A stretch of 37,121 nt of DNA from an uncultured Prevotellaceae bacterium (GCA_946644025.1 CAMPCG010000002.1:1-37121), one strand, 5' to 3'; counted from the first letter of the stretch, positions 1 to 10,500 are shown. Notes: generated by a model from the letters alone, not told the origin. Made by a program: numbers and translations.

Positions 1-91
1 CCCCCCTTCGGCCCCCGAGGGGGCTACTATAGTCTTTCCCCGTCTTTCTTCCCGCAAAACTATAGTAGCCCCCTCGGGGGCCGAAGGGGGG
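1..91. repeat. Long GC-rich inverted repeat, possibly cut by the window edge
   Basis: Bases 1-33 and 59-91 are perfect reverse complements (33-bp arms, 25-nt loop). The left arm begins at the first base of the window, so it may extend further. Each arm carries the core CCCCCTCGGGGGCCGAAGG. Bases 65-93 recur identically at 19431-19459, so the arm is a dispersed repeat rather than a private terminator. Confidence 0.9.
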
Positions 92-101
92 GCCTCTTAC
101 G

Positions 102-137
102 AAAAAAGCCCGCCGCGTCTGTTGGCGCGGCGGGCTT
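102..137 (-). terminator. Rho-independent terminator of the uptake operon
   Basis: A perfect 10-bp GC stem (108-117 with 126-135, arm GCCCGCCGCG) is followed on the minus strand by a run of six T. It lies about 80 nt after the stop of the last gene of the leftward operon, where a terminator is expected. Confidence 0.85.
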
Positions 138-218
138 GGTTGTGGTTGTGCGGGGACTGGGTGTCCCCATAAAGGGATTGGATACTGAGCCAGCGGGTAA
201 ACCGCTGGGTGCGGGTCG

Positions 219-3137
219 TTAGTTAGCGGCCATGATGGTGATGATGTTCGAGATGTCGGCCACGTCTACTGCGCCGTCGCCGTTCACGTCGCCGGCCGGG
301 TCGTTGGTGCCGGCGGCCATGATGGTGATGACATTCGAGATGTCGGCCACGTCTACTGCACCGTCGCCGTTCACGTCGCCCTTGAGGGACTCGCCGCCTT
401 CGCCCTGCGTGATGTTGAGCACGAGGCGGGCACCGGTCTGCATGAACGTTACCTGAGCGGTGCGACGCTCAACGCCGGCGGGCAGGGCCTCGACGGTGGT
501 TATGAGGTCGTAGTCAATGCCGTTGACGAAGCGCTCGTGCTCCTGGCCGTCCTCGCCGGTATAGGTCTCCTTGGTGTAGTCCTCGTTGGCCACCTCGAGG
601 GTGAGCCACTCGGGAACTTCCTCCACCTCCTCGCCGTCGACCATGATGCTCTCGATGTTGAGCAGATGGGTGGGCTGGGTCTGGGCCTCGTCGGCAAATC
701 CGTAGTACATCGGGTCTACGTGGATGGACTTCTCACCACCCTGTGCGGCAAACTGCAGGTTGGTGTTGTCTTCAGTGTGCAGGTAGCCGTAGGTGACACC
801 CGTGAGTCCGATGAACAGGGTGGGCCAACCGCCGCCATAGGAGCGCAGACGATCCTCGCCGCTGCGAACGAACCAGGTGGAGGTAGACTCGTTGATGCCG
901 TTGTACTGCTGGCTGCCGAGCACGCCCGAGAAGGTTTCGTTGTCCCAGCCCTCGATGACGATGACGAACTCGTCTTCGATGAAGAGGTAGTCGAGCGTCT
1001 CGCTCAGTCCGAACTCGTCCTCGCGGTAAAGCTCGTTGAAGTTCACTGCGGTGAGGCCGCTCTGGTCCTTGTAGGTCTCGTCTACGTTATCGATGGTGGC
1101 GTCGCTCTCGGCAATGATGTCGCCCAGGGTGAGGTTGCCGGTATCCGAGCGCGAGCACTTGCGGATAGCAATGTGGAGGTTGAAGTCGTCCTTCGCTGCG
1201 AAGTCGACCATGGGCAGGCTCACACCGGTGAGGTAGAGCGGCGTGCTGGGCTTGCCCTGATAGGAATAGATGGTCGAGAGGGAGCTGCCGCCATACTGGC
1301 TGGCAATGTCGGGCGTAGCGAAGTTGATGTAGAAGGTGAGGTTGTAGTCAGGATTCTGGCGAGTCATGGTCGAGTAGACGTCATCGCCCACTGCGAAGTC
1401 GCCCTCGCCGCTGCCGGCGAACAGGATTGCGGTGTCATAGTGCTGTTCTTTCTCGCCTGTTGGGTTGCCCAGATCATCCAAAACATCGTAGCTGCCCATT
1501 CCCCATGTGAAAGGATCGGACTTGACACCTTCGTTAGAGGCTATGAGCGAGAAGTCGGTGTAGACGGCACCGCCCTTGGTGGTGAAGCTGAAGTCCTTGT
1601 CGGTGCTGGTGATGACGTTCTCCTCTTCGTCAACTTCAGTGATGGACCACTCAAAGCCGGTGGCGGTGTCGAAGGTCTTGTTGGTGAACGAGACGGGGGC
1701 GTAGGCACCCATGACGGCATAGTTGGCCTTCCAGACACTACCGGAGATGCTCTGTCCGGCGAAGAGGATCAGCTGGTCAGGCTCGAAGGAGGCGTCCTGC
1801 GGCTTCTCGGGAGCGGCGTCGGGCAGACGGTACTTCACGTTTTCGATGTAGGAGTAGGAACCCGTGTAAGTATCGAAAGTGGGGTCGTACTTATCTGTGC
1901 TCCATGAGCCGATGATGATGCTCTCGCCGTCGACGGTGGTCAGCGAGCCGTCGTCGCCCAGGGTGAGCACGATGTTACCGGTTGCCTCATTCACTCCACT
2001 GAAGAGCATGATGTACTCAGTCTCGTCCTCTTTCTCGCCCGGAGCACTGGCAATGACCTGAGGCTCCACGATGATAGTGTTGCCCTGCTGGGTGTACTCC
2101 ACGTCGATACCGTCGGGGTAGAGGCTCTTGAAGATGTCGAGCAGGGGGGTCATATTGACGAAGAAGTGGGTAGACTCGCCGTCGACGGTGGTCGTGCCGC
2201 GCTGCATCTCCCAGTCTGCGGGCTGGTTGGCGAAGTAGTCTACGCCGTGGCCCTTGTAAACCTGGTCGGTGACGGTCTCCATCTGGTAGTGGAAGACGAC
2301 GTTGGCGTAGAGCTCGTCCCAGCCCATATAGGCATCGCTGTCGTCCATGTCGATATCGAACTCCACGTTGGCAAACTCACCGAGGATGATATAGTTGCCG
2401 TTGGTGATGGTGAGCTTGCCGTTCTCGCCCACCTCCATGTTGATGATGCCGTCCTCGTCGTCGCTGTTGGCCGAGAAGACGGTGACGTAGAAGGTGGTGT
2501 CCTGGGCCTCGTTCTGATAGCTCAGGATGGACTGGGGCTTGATGGTGATGACATCGTCGGCCATGGTGTACTGCACGGGAATGCCATTGGGGAAATATTC
2601 CTTGAGATATTCGGGCGTGGGGATGATTCCCTCAAAGGCGGTTACCTCGGTCTGCTCGCCGGTCTGCTCGTTGGAGGTAGCGACGGCGAAGGGCTTCATG
2701 GTCCACTGCTCGACCTCGCGGGTGCGGTAGTTGACACCCAAACCAATGTAGCTCTCGGCCATTGCGGCGGCACGGCGAACGCCGGCGCGCTGGGTGGCAA
2801 CGGTGGGCTTGACGTTCACCATCTGGCGGCGCTGGGCCTTAAGCTGAGAGAGGGACTTCTCCTGCAGCTGCTGCATGGGCTTGACGGCAGCCGACTTGCT
2901 GCCACGAGCCACGGGCATCAACCTGGAGGGGTCGAGCGTGAGCTGCTTGCCAGCGGGAGCAAACGAGCGGGTGGCAAGGTCGGTGCGCGGAGTCACTGCC
3001 TGGAACTTCTTGTGCATGACAGTCTTCTGCGAGAGCTGCATGTCATGAGGATGCCCGCTGTATGCCTTGGTGCGGGTCTGTGCGCCGGCAGAGACGACCA
3101 TCACTGCCATGGCGGCTAAAAGTAATAACTTCTTCAT
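219..3137 (-). CDS. Large secreted protein with C-terminal dockerin-like repeats
   Basis: The 972-residue product starts with a classic signal peptide (KKLLLLAAMAVMVVSAGAQ), so it is exported. I do not recognise the long middle part. It is acidic and contains internally similar stretches (around residues 130-290 and 290-440, each with a variable YxxGxGV/HGVDY start). Residues about 810-915 resemble the end of a BACON-type beta-sandwich (TAQVTFMQTG followed by LNITQG). The last 50 residues are two 29-residue repeats with DVNGDGAVDVADI, a calcium-binding dockerin type I signature, also seen as a duplicated DNA block at 228-292 and 315-380. It is the last gene of the SusC/SusD operon, 22 nt after the DUF4302 gene, so it probably helps capture or process the imported substrate at the surface. 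Its substrate and activity are unknown. Confidence 0.85.
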   Translation of the reverse strand: MKKLLLLAAMAVMVVSAGAQTRTKAYSGHPHDMQLSQKTVMHKKFQAVTPRTDLATRSFAPAGKQLTLDPSRLMPVARGSKSAAVKPMQQLQEKSLSQLKAQRRQMVNVKPTVATQRAGVRRAAAMAESYIGLGVNYRTREVEQWTMKPFAVATSNEQTGEQTEVTAFEGIIPTPEYLKEYFPNGIPVQYTMADDVITIKPQSILSYQNEAQDTTFYVTVFSANSDDEDGIINMEVGENGKLTITNGNYIILGEFANVEFDIDMDDSDAYMGWDELYANVVFHYQMETVTDQVYKGHGVDYFANQPADWEMQRGTTTVDGESTHFFVNMTPLLDIFKSLYPDGIDVEYTQQGNTIIVEPQVIASAPGEKEDETEYIMLFSGVNEATGNIVLTLGDDGSLTTVDGESIIIGSWSTDKYDPTFDTYTGSYSYIENVKYRLPDAAPEKPQDASFEPDQLILFAGQSISGSVWKANYAVMGAYAPVSFTNKTFDTATGFEWSITEVDEEENVITSTDKDFSFTTKGGAVYTDFSLIASNEGVKSDPFTWGMGSYDVLDDLGNPTGEKEQHYDTAILFAGSGEGDFAVGDDVYSTMTRQNPDYNLTFYINFATPDIASQYGGSSLSTIYSYQGKPSTPLYLTGVSLPMVDFAAKDDFNLHIAIRKCSRSDTGNLTLGDIIAESDATIDNVDETYKDQSGLTAVNFNELYREDEFGLSETLDYLFIEDEFVIVIEGWDNETFSGVLGSQQYNGINESTSTWFVRSGEDRLRSYGGGWPTLFIGLTGVTYGYLHTEDNTNLQFAAQGGEKSIHVDPMYYGFADEAQTQPTHLLNIESIMVDGEEVEEVPEWLTLEVANEDYTKETYTGEDGQEHERFVNGIDYDLITTVEALPAGVERRTAQVTFMQTGARLVLNITQGEGGESLKGDVNGDGAVDVADISNVITIMAAGTNDPAGDVNGDGAVDVADISNIITIMAAN

Positions 3138-3159
3138 CTTCTCAATTTTAAAGGGTTAA

Positions 3160-4518
3160 TTATTTCAGTGTATATTTCGCGGTGCCTCCCTGCTGCTGCA
3201 ATTCGCAGGCGGTGGGGTTGAAGTAGCTGTTGGGGGTAATGTCGTAGACGCCCACGAGCGAGGCAGCAAGCTGCGTGACGAGCTGCTCGGCATTGGTCTT
3301 GGCGCAGATGGAGGTAAGGTTTCGGTCCATCTTGGACTCCTCGGGGGTGCTCAGCTGCATCTGGCCATACTTGGGACGGCTGGCATCGAGTGCCAAGCCG
3401 GCGGTGTTGGTCTTGGTCTTTCCAGCGTTGGTGTAGAAGGTGATGACGAGTCCCTTCACGGCGTTCGAGCCAGTGGAGCGACCCAGGCCGATGCTGGCCA
3501 GGGAGTAACTCTTGTTGAACGCCGAGAACTCGGCGTCCAGCTGCTCCCACAGGGTCTTCTGTGCCTCGCTGAACTGCGCGAGGTCGAAGTTCCAGAGCGT
3601 GTTGCGGTCCTCGACGATGTACTTGTCCCAGCAAGGCACGAGTCGCACCCCTCCGTCGGCCGTGGCGAGGAAGGTGGTGTCGGCATCGAGGAAAAATTCC
3701 TGGAAGGTGCTCTCGCCGATGGTGTCGACGTGCTCCAGACGGAATCCGCGGGGCGTGAAGACGGCAGCCAGCGAGTCGTTCTTGAACGGGTCGTCGAGGC
3801 GCTCGGAGAAGCGCAGCCGTCCGCCGTTGCGCAGACCGGTGATGTAGAGTGCCTTCTCCATGCCGGCATCGGCAGCCTCGGCAATGTAGTAGGAGGGGAT
3901 GAGCGGGTTCGTGATGGTCTCCTTCATGCTGTCGCAGGCCTGGAGATAGCTCTCCCAGGGGCGGTCGCAGGGTATGAGCCTTGAGCGGCCTCCGTGGCGC
4001 TCACCGCGCAGCAGCACCTCGGCGGCGTCGCACGACATGACGATGAGGTTGTTGTCGCCCTGCATTCCGGAACCGTCCTTGACGATGGCGCGCGGGGCCT
4101 GCCAGGGGCTCACGGGGTCTACGAAGGGGGTGAGCACGTCGTTCCACGTGTTCAGCGCCAGCACGGGACCGTCCTCGAGCAGCATCTCGTAGAGGCTGGT
4201 ACTCTCGGTGAACTTACCGGCGTTGCCGTCACGTAGGTAGCGGTGGTTGCTGGCCAGGGTGACGGTGTTGTCGGCATTGAAGCGCGCCAGGATGTTGAAT
4301 CCCTCGAAGTGGGCGGCGCCTGTACCACAGAAATACTGCATCACCCATCCGTTCTCGGCGGCGACGAGGGTCTTCTTGATGTCCACGGCCTGGTTCTCTA
4401 TGCGCAGGGCGGCATCTTCAGAGAAGTAGTCGTCCTCCTCAAACTTACAGGAAGTGAGGGCTGCGCTGAGGGCGCAGACGGCAGAGCAGGCAATGACAAA
4501 CTTATATTTACTGTTCAT
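3160..4518 (-). CDS. DUF4302-family lipoprotein
   Basis: The 452-residue product has a lipoprotein signal ending in LTSC (lipidated Cys24), so it is a membrane-anchored, probably surface-exposed protein. The body (NGWVMQYFCGTGAAHFEGF and what follows) matches what I know of the DUF4302 family, which occurs in SusC/SusD loci next to zinc metallohydrolase lipoproteins. No catalytic motif is visible. It sits 35 nt after the metallohydrolase gene and 22 nt before the dockerin-tailed protein, so the genes are probably co-transcribed. A surface accessory or binding role in import is inferred from the context only. Confidence 0.8.
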   Translation of the reverse strand: MNSKYKFVIACSAVCALSAALTSCKFEEDDYFSEDAALRIENQAVDIKKTLVAAENGWVMQYFCGTGAAHFEGFNILARFNADNTVTLASNHRYLRDGNAGKFTESTSLYEMLLEDGPVLALNTWNDVLTPFVDPVSPWQAPRAIVKDGSGMQGDNNLIVMSCDAAEVLLRGERHGGRSRLIPCDRPWESYLQACDSMKETITNPLIPSYYIAEAADAGMEKALYITGLRNGGRLRFSERLDDPFKNDSLAAVFTPRGFRLEHVDTIGESTFQEFFLDADTTFLATADGGVRLVPCWDKYIVEDRNTLWNFDLAQFSEAQKTLWEQLDAEFSAFNKSYSLASIGLGRSTGSNAVKGLVITFYTNAGKTKTNTAGLALDASRPKYGQMQLSTPEESKMDRNLTSICAKTNAEQLVTQLAASLVGVYDITPNSYFNPTACELQQQGGTAKYTLK

Positions 4519-4540
4519 AGTCTTACTTTATTTCGCTTTT

Positions 4541-4567
4541 CACTTATCACTTATCACTTATCACTTA
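4541..4567. repeat. 7-bp tandem repeat over a stop codon
   Basis: Nearly four copies of CACTTAT (plus-strand reading) run through the gap between two lipoprotein genes and over the stop codon and last codons of the metallohydrolase gene. Slippage would change its final residues. Confidence 0.85.
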
Positions 4568-5765
4568 CTTCACTCTTCAGGGGATATATGACGACGTTCT
4601 TGTCGAGATACTCGTTGATGCCGAGCTGTCGCTGCCTGAGCTCTTCCCTTAGCTGGTAGATGTAGAGTCCCCAGTTCTCGGTGTACCACTGCGTGGCAAT
4701 GCTGATCTTCTTCAGCAGGGCGTTGATGCCAGGCTTCTCGGGGCTGTTGTTGTTGCTGTTCTCCGGACGCTCGGCCCAGTCGAGGAACTCCCTGAAGGTC
4801 TTGAACGATGCCAGTTCGCGTCCACCCTTGGTGAAGGTGCGGTAGGTGGAGACCTCCTTGGTGGTCTCGTCGGTGACGGTGTGCTCGTAGATGGCGAAGT
4901 TGCTCCACGGCGTTCCCTCCTTGTCGATGTCAATACCGAGCGAGTCGGCCAGGGTGATGACCTCTTTCTTCTCGTCCTTGCGCAGTCCGGGGGCGCAGGC
5001 GTTGATGATGCGGTTCATCCAGCGGTGGTCGGTGTCGGTGATGATACACGAGAGTAGTTCCACGAAGTCCTCGTAGATGGCCGACGAGCCGTAGTGGGTG
5101 GTGTAGCCCAGCTGGTGGGTGGTCACCGAGTCGCGCTCCTGCCAGCTCATGGGGTCGTAGGTGCCGGGCGTCACCTGTCCGAAGGCCACGGGGTAGGACT
5201 TGGTCTGATGGAGGATGTGTGAGAACTCATGGTGCATGGTGTGGAAGTACTTCTCGTTGAGCAGGTCCACGTCGTCGGCGGTGAAGGGCACGCCGGGGGT
5301 GTAGCCCTTCATCTCGTTGAGCATATAAAGCGTGATCTTAACGCCGCCGGCAGCCGTTCCGAGCACCTCGGTGCCTGTGGAGGCGTTGTAGCCCGAGGAG
5401 CCGATGAAGTGGAAGATGCGCGGTCCGTAGAGCTTCATGAAGTCGTCGCCGGCATACTTGGTGTAGACGTCGTAGAAGAGGTAGCGTATGAGCTGGGCCA
5501 GCAGCTGCGCCTTGTCATACTCGGCGGGGGCGAGCTGGAATCCCAGGTCGCTGGCGGTGAGGTTGAAGCGGTACTGCACCTCGACGTTGTAGGGCACGAC
5601 GAAGTTGTCGTAGAGCCACTGGTCGAAGGGTGCCGTTGCCAGCGTCTTGTCCACGGCGGGCACGTCGGTGGGGAAGATGGTCGGGCCCAGGTTGTCGTCG
5701 TCGCCACACGATACGAGCATGGCGGTGCCCAGTGCTATTACTGAAAGGAGTTTTATGGGTTTCAT
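4554..5765 (-). CDS. Substrate import-associated zinc metallohydrolase lipoprotein
   Basis: The 403-residue lipoprotein has a signal ending in LVSC (Cys20) and a zinc-hydrolase motif HEFSH (residues 179-183) in the context YFHTMHHEFSHILHQ. A downstream glutamate in IYEDFVELLS is a candidate third ligand. This fits the Bacteroidota family named for its place in SusC/SusD loci (substrate import-associated zinc metallohydrolase lipoprotein). It probably cleaves an imported polymer, likely protein or peptide, at the cell surface, but the substrate has not been shown. It follows the SusD gene by 15 nt, so the two are almost certainly one transcript. Its 3-prime end lies in a 7-bp tandem repeat. 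Confidence 0.9.
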   Translation of the reverse strand: MKPIKLLSVIALGTAMLVSCGDDDNLGPTIFPTDVPAVDKTLATAPFDQWLYDNFVVPYNVEVQYRFNLTASDLGFQLAPAEYDKAQLLAQLIRYLFYDVYTKYAGDDFMKLYGPRIFHFIGSSGYNASTGTEVLGTAAGGVKITLYMLNEMKGYTPGVPFTADDVDLLNEKYFHTMHHEFSHILHQTKSYPVAFGQVTPGTYDPMSWQERDSVTTHQLGYTTHYGSSAIYEDFVELLSCIITDTDHRWMNRIINACAPGLRKDEKKEVITLADSLGIDIDKEGTPWSNFAIYEHTVTDETTKEVSTYRTFTKGGRELASFKTFREFLDWAERPENSNNNSPEKPGINALLKKISIATQWYTENWGLYIYQLREELRQRQLGINEYLDKNVVIYPLKSEVSDK

Positions 5766-5780
5766 CGTTCTCTCTGTGTT

Positions 5781-7538
5781 TTATTTGTTGGAAAAGAGGA
5801 TGGGTGCAGACTGCATCGTCCCGTTGATGTTTGGCTTAGACGTTCCACGGTCTGTGGGGTCGAATCCGGCAGTGATGACGTTGTTGGGCAGCTGCAGCAC
5901 GCGTCGCTTGTCGTTCCAGAAGAGGTAGTCGTGGTGTGTGTCGTCCTCCGACGGTCCGCGGTATGCGTGGTGCACGGTGATGCCGTAACGCTTGATGTCG
6001 AACCAGCGCATACCCTCGAACATGGTCTCTATGCGGCGGAAGTGGAGTATGCACTGCAGCACGCGCGTCTCCTTGTCGCTGAGCAGCTTGAACTCGGAGC
6101 TTATCTGCTGCGGGTGTATGTCGCTCACGAAGTCGTTGGTGGCTGCCGTGCCCTGGTACTTCCTGTCGATGCCGTTCTCGTAGGTGAGGGCTGTGGTCAC
6201 GCCCTTGCCGTTGGTCCACAGGCCCAGGTCGCTGATGGCTCCCTCCATGTCGCCGCTGTAGAGCTTTGCCTCAGCGCGGCAGAGCAGCGTCTCCTCGGCG
6301 GTGAAGGGCTGGTAAATCATGTGTACGAAGCCAATGCCGGCAATCTTGTCGGTGTACTCAAAGTACTCGTAGACGCGGAAGAGCCAGATGCCGTACTCCT
6401 GACGTCCGAAGATGAAGAAGTTGCCGTCGTAGGCGGGCAGGTAGCCGCTCCAGTTGGGGCCTCCTCCTGAGTAGAGCACCTGCAGGGCGTTCTGCACCTG
6501 GGGCAGTTCCGGGCGTATGCCCATCTCCTTCAGGCGCAGGGAGTCCCTGGTGTTCCAGCGTCCCCAGCTGTAGCCCTGGTTGATGCAGTAGCGGCAGGCC
6601 GAGAGCATACGGTCCTGCAGGGAGTAGGTGGTCTGCATGAGGAAGTTGCAGGCGGCCTTCTCATCGTTGTAGCCCAGCAGACGGGTGTCCATGGTGTTCT
6701 GGCTGATGGAGTTCCAGTTGCGCAGTATGGAGGCGGGGTTGTTGCCCAGGGCGTTGTTGGCATACTCCAGGCACTTGTCGTACTTACGCCAGAAGAGGTA
6801 GAATCGGGCTGCGAAGGCGTTGGCGGCGTTGCGGTTGAAGTGATAGGCGGGCACCTTGTACTTCGAGTCGTCGATGAGGTTGATGCCCTCGAGCAAGTCT
6901 GCCTCGATGAGCCGGTAGGTCTCGGCCACGGTCTTGCGGAACTCGGGCTGGCTGTAGTCCACGCTCACCACCTCCTCGGGCTTGGTGACGTAGGGAATGG
7001 CTAAGTCCACGCTGCTCTGGGCCTCGTCCTTATAGGTCTCGGCGAAAACGTTGAGCAGCACGAAGTGCAGGTAAGCCCTGAGCACGTGGGCCTCGCCCCA
7101 GCAGTGGCGCAGCTCGGGGTCGTTCTTGGGGTCGCTGCTCATCTTGAGCATGGCGTCGATGGCGTGGTTACACTCGGCGATGCCGTAGTAGTATTCCTCC
7201 CACACCTGGTAGGGAGTGTCCTGCTCTCCCAGGCTGTAGTTGTTGATGTCGGCCCACTTGTAGGCCTCGTCGTGGAACTTGGCGAAGGCGCTGTTGTGGG
7301 TGGCGTTGAGCACCACGTTGTTGTCCACGAGGTTGTCGCTGCTCAGCTCGCAGATGACAGCGGGCACCGAGTTGGGGTATGCCGAGGTGAGCAGCAGCTG
7401 CACCTTCTCCACGTTGTCTATCTCCGTGCGGTTATCGGGCAGCTCGTCGAGCTCGTTGCACGACGTGACGCTAAATAGACAGATGATAAATGATAAACTT
7501 ATCAGCCAGTTTTTGCTTATTTTGGTCATAATCTTCAA
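5781..7538 (-). CDS. SusD/RagB-family nutrient-binding outer-membrane lipoprotein
   Basis: The 585-residue product has a lipoprotein signal (SVTSC, Cys27) followed by NELDELPDNRTEIDNVEKVQLLLTSAYP-like sequence typical of SusD N-termini. The C-terminal part contains RIETMFEGMRWFDIKRYGI, the conserved SusD-like helix with FEGMRWFDIKR. SusD proteins sit as lids on SusC barrels and bind the substrate before import. The gene lies 27 nt after the SusC-type gene, in the usual SusC-SusD order. The partner substrate cannot be read from the sequence. Confidence 0.95.
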   Translation of the reverse strand: MKIMTKISKNWLISLSFIICLFSVTSCNELDELPDNRTEIDNVEKVQLLLTSAYPNSVPAVICELSSDNLVDNNVVLNATHNSAFAKFHDEAYKWADINNYSLGEQDTPYQVWEEYYYGIAECNHAIDAMLKMSSDPKNDPELRHCWGEAHVLRAYLHFVLLNVFAETYKDEAQSSVDLAIPYVTKPEEVVSVDYSQPEFRKTVAETYRLIEADLLEGINLIDDSKYKVPAYHFNRNAANAFAARFYLFWRKYDKCLEYANNALGNNPASILRNWNSISQNTMDTRLLGYNDEKAACNFLMQTTYSLQDRMLSACRYCINQGYSWGRWNTRDSLRLKEMGIRPELPQVQNALQVLYSGGGPNWSGYLPAYDGNFFIFGRQEYGIWLFRVYEYFEYTDKIAGIGFVHMIYQPFTAEETLLCRAEAKLYSGDMEGAISDLGLWTNGKGVTTALTYENGIDRKYQGTAATNDFVSDIHPQQISSEFKLLSDKETRVLQCILHFRRIETMFEGMRWFDIKRYGITVHHAYRGPSEDDTHHDYLFWNDKRRVLQLPNNVITAGFDPTDRGTSKPNINGTMQSAPILFSNK

Positions 7539-7564
7539 TTTTCTTCAATCTACAATCTTCAATC
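7533..7564. repeat. CTTCAAT short repeat in the SusC-SusD gap
   Basis: CTTCAAT occurs at 7533-7539, 7543-7549 and 7558-7564, covering most of the gap between the SusC and SusD genes. It is a low-complexity spacer of the same general kind as those at 4541-4567 and 20408-20433. Confidence 0.7.
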
Positions 7565-7565
7565 T

Positions 7566-10500
7566 TTAGAATCCCAGTCTGAGCGTTGCCGTGAACTGCT
7601 TCGAGATAGGCGATGCCACGCCGCCGCTGTTGATGAACTCGGGGTCCTGTCCGTTGAGTTTCTTGTCGGCATAGAGCAGTGTGAGGTTGGTGGCTGCGAG
7701 CTTCAGCGAAGCGCTGGTGAGCAGCGTGTTCGACAGCCACTGTGAGGGCAGGCTGTAGGTGAGTGCAATCTCCTTCAGACGGACGAAGTTGCCCTTTGCT
7801 ATGCGTGCGGTGGAGTAGTTGTAGGCGTTGTAGGCCGTGCTGAGGTCGGTCGAGCCGTAACGGTCGAGCTGTGTGCGCGATGCGATGGCGGGCACGTTGG
7901 TGAGCAGCTCGTCGCCGGCCATCATCCAGCGGTTCTTGAACTCGCGCGGCAGGGCCGACAGGTCGCTGTAGCTGCTGCTGAAGACGGGGTCGAGGCGAAC
8001 CACGTTGCCGCCGCTGTAGGTGATGAAGACGTCGAGGTTGAGGCGTCCGAACTTGTCGGTGTAGGTGAACGTGTTGTTGAACGAGCCGTACCATGTGGGG
8101 TCTGACGGTCCTTCGTAGACCAGGTACTGGTCGAGGTTCTCGGTCTCCTGGAAGTTCACGTTGCCAACGGTGGTCTCTCCGTTCTCGTTGCTCACCATGG
8201 GCAGACCCTCGCTGTTCAGACCCATGAACTTATAGCTGAAGATGGAGCGCACGGGGTAGCCTTCGATGGCATATCCCTGTCCGCTGACCAGGTCTACGGC
8301 GCGGCTGCTGGTCTCGAGCGAGGTAATCTCGTTCTCGGCCTTGGAGTAGATGAGGTCGGTGGTCCACTTGAACTTCTGATAGTTGAGGTTCACGGTGGAG
8401 ATGCCCACCTCTATACCGTTAGACTTCATGTCGGCCACGTTGGCATACTTGGCGATGGCGCCGCCGGCACCCTGGGTGTAGACGCGGCCAATGAGGTCGT
8501 AGTTGTTACGTCCGTAGATGTCGAAGTTCACGGCGATGCGGTCGTTGAGGAATCCCAGGTCCACGCCCACGTTCCACTCGTGCTTCTTCTCGTAGGTCAA
8601 CTCGGTGTTGGCAATGTCGGAGATGTAAATCTCGGTCTCTGCCTGCGAGGTGTAGGGGCGCCACGAGTTGCGGGTCATGTAGATGGCCTGTGCGTTGGTC
8701 ACCCACGAGGGGCCGGTGTCGGCCGTCAGCGAGTAGCTACCGCGTATGCTGGCGTTGGTGAGCCAGCTCTTGGTGCGCTCCATGAACTTCTCGTTGATGA
8801 GGTTATAGCGCAGCGACACGTTCCAAGTGGGCAGCCAGCGGCTCTTGCGGCTCTTGCCCAGACGGTTGGTGCCCTCGTAGCGGTAGGTGCCGCTGACGAC
8901 GTAGCGCTGGTCGTAGGTATAGCTCAACATGCCGTAGTAGGCCAGGGTGTTGGTCAGGGTGAACGACTCGGAGAAGTAGTCGGTGTTCTCCTCGTTCATC
9001 TGCTTGAGCCAGAGGTAGGGGGTGTAGACGATGCCTCCGTTGTCGTACTGGTAGCCCCATCCGGTCCAGGTGGTAGGTGTGCGCCTGACGGAAGAGTACT
9101 CCATGCCGGCCATGGCGTTGAGCGTGTGCACCTCGTTGTACACGTCGCGGTAGTCCACCATGGCGCGGTAGGTGTTGGAACGCATCACGTCGTCGTACTG
9201 ATACTTGATACCGCCCTGGGGCAGCACGCTCTCGGGCAGTGCCAGCTCGTTGTCGGGGTCGGTGTAGAGCAGGGGGTTGCTGTCGCGTATGGTGGAGTTG
9301 TCGTCCTGCGCGTCGACACCGGCGCGGTAGGCGTTGGCCTGGTTCGACTTGTCCATCACGTTGTGCTGGCGGCGCGTGTGACTCATACGCGTGGAGAGCA
9401 GTCCGCTGATGGTGAGCGTCTTGATGGGCTTATACTCCAGCTCGCCGCGGAACATGAGCTCGTCGACCGTTATGTCGTTGTAGTTGTACTCCAGCTCGTT
9501 GAAGATGTTGAACGGCGTGTAGAAGCGCGTGTAGCTGATGTCGGGGTCCAGACAGCGGCTGGTGTTCAGCGCGTAGCTGAAGGGGTTGATGTCGAAGTCG
9601 CGCTTCACCTCGCCCGTCACCACGTCGGTGGTCTGGTTGAGCGAGCCCGGAGCCTCCTGGTCGCGGTGGCTGCCCTGGGCGGCCAGCTTCACGGTGAGGT
9701 TCTTCAGAATGTCGTAGGACGTGTTGCCGTTGAAGGTGTAGCGGTTCACCTTCGAGCGGTTGACGTACTGGCCGGGGTCGTGCATGAGCGACATGGAGAA
9801 ATAGCTCTGCGACTTCTCCGTACCGTTGGAGATGGAGACGGAGTGGTTCTGCATGACGGCCGACGAGAAGAGCATGTCAAACCAGTCAGTGTTCCTGAAC
9901 TCGGCGTCCTGCAGGTAGCGGTTGCGGGCGGCCTCGGTATTCGTCAGGCCGTATTGCCCCGTCAGCGGGTCGTACTTGCGCAGCTGCTGGAACATGTATC
10001 CGTAGACGCCGCTCTCGGAGGCGTTCACCGTGTTCTCCAGCTGGAGCCAGCCCTTGTCGGCCATCTCCTTGTAGATGCCCATCATCTCCTGCGAGTTCAT
10101 GATGTTGTAGTCGCGGTACGAGGGCTTCAGGCGCGTGGTGAACTCGCCGGTGTAGCCCACCGTGGCGCGTCCCTTGGCACCGCGCTTGGTGGTGATGACA
10201 ATCACACCGGCCATTGCGCGCGCACCATATATAGATGTGGCCGAGCCATCCTTCAGAATAGTGAACGACTCGATGTCGTCTGAGTTCAGTCCGGCCACGG
10301 CGCTCGAGATGAGCGTCTTGGCGTCGCCCGACGACAGCTCGTCGGCCGACACGTCGACGTTATCCTCGTAGATTACGCCGTCAATCACCCACAGCGGCTT
10401 GGAGTTGCCGTAGATGGAGGTGGCACCACGCACGCGAATCTTCGGCGAAGCGCCGAAGGTACCGCTGACGTTGGTCACCTGCACACCGGCCACACGGCCC

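Noticed and set aside
228..380. Tandem DNA repeat as a separate element
   Set aside because: It is explained by the two dockerin-like protein repeats, which share codons through recent duplication.
232..3119. Long reading frames on the plus strand opposite the 972-residue protein
   Set aside because: They are low-complexity shadows (Val/Gly/His-rich) of a well-supported secreted protein on the minus strand.
4141..4156. Additional parS-like site around GTTCCACGTGTTC
   Set aside because: Only one half matches, and it lies inside a coding region of the uptake operon.
8580..10283. 567-residue plus-strand frame opposite SusC
   Set aside because: It is antisense to conserved SusC sequence, has no domain and arises from high GC content.
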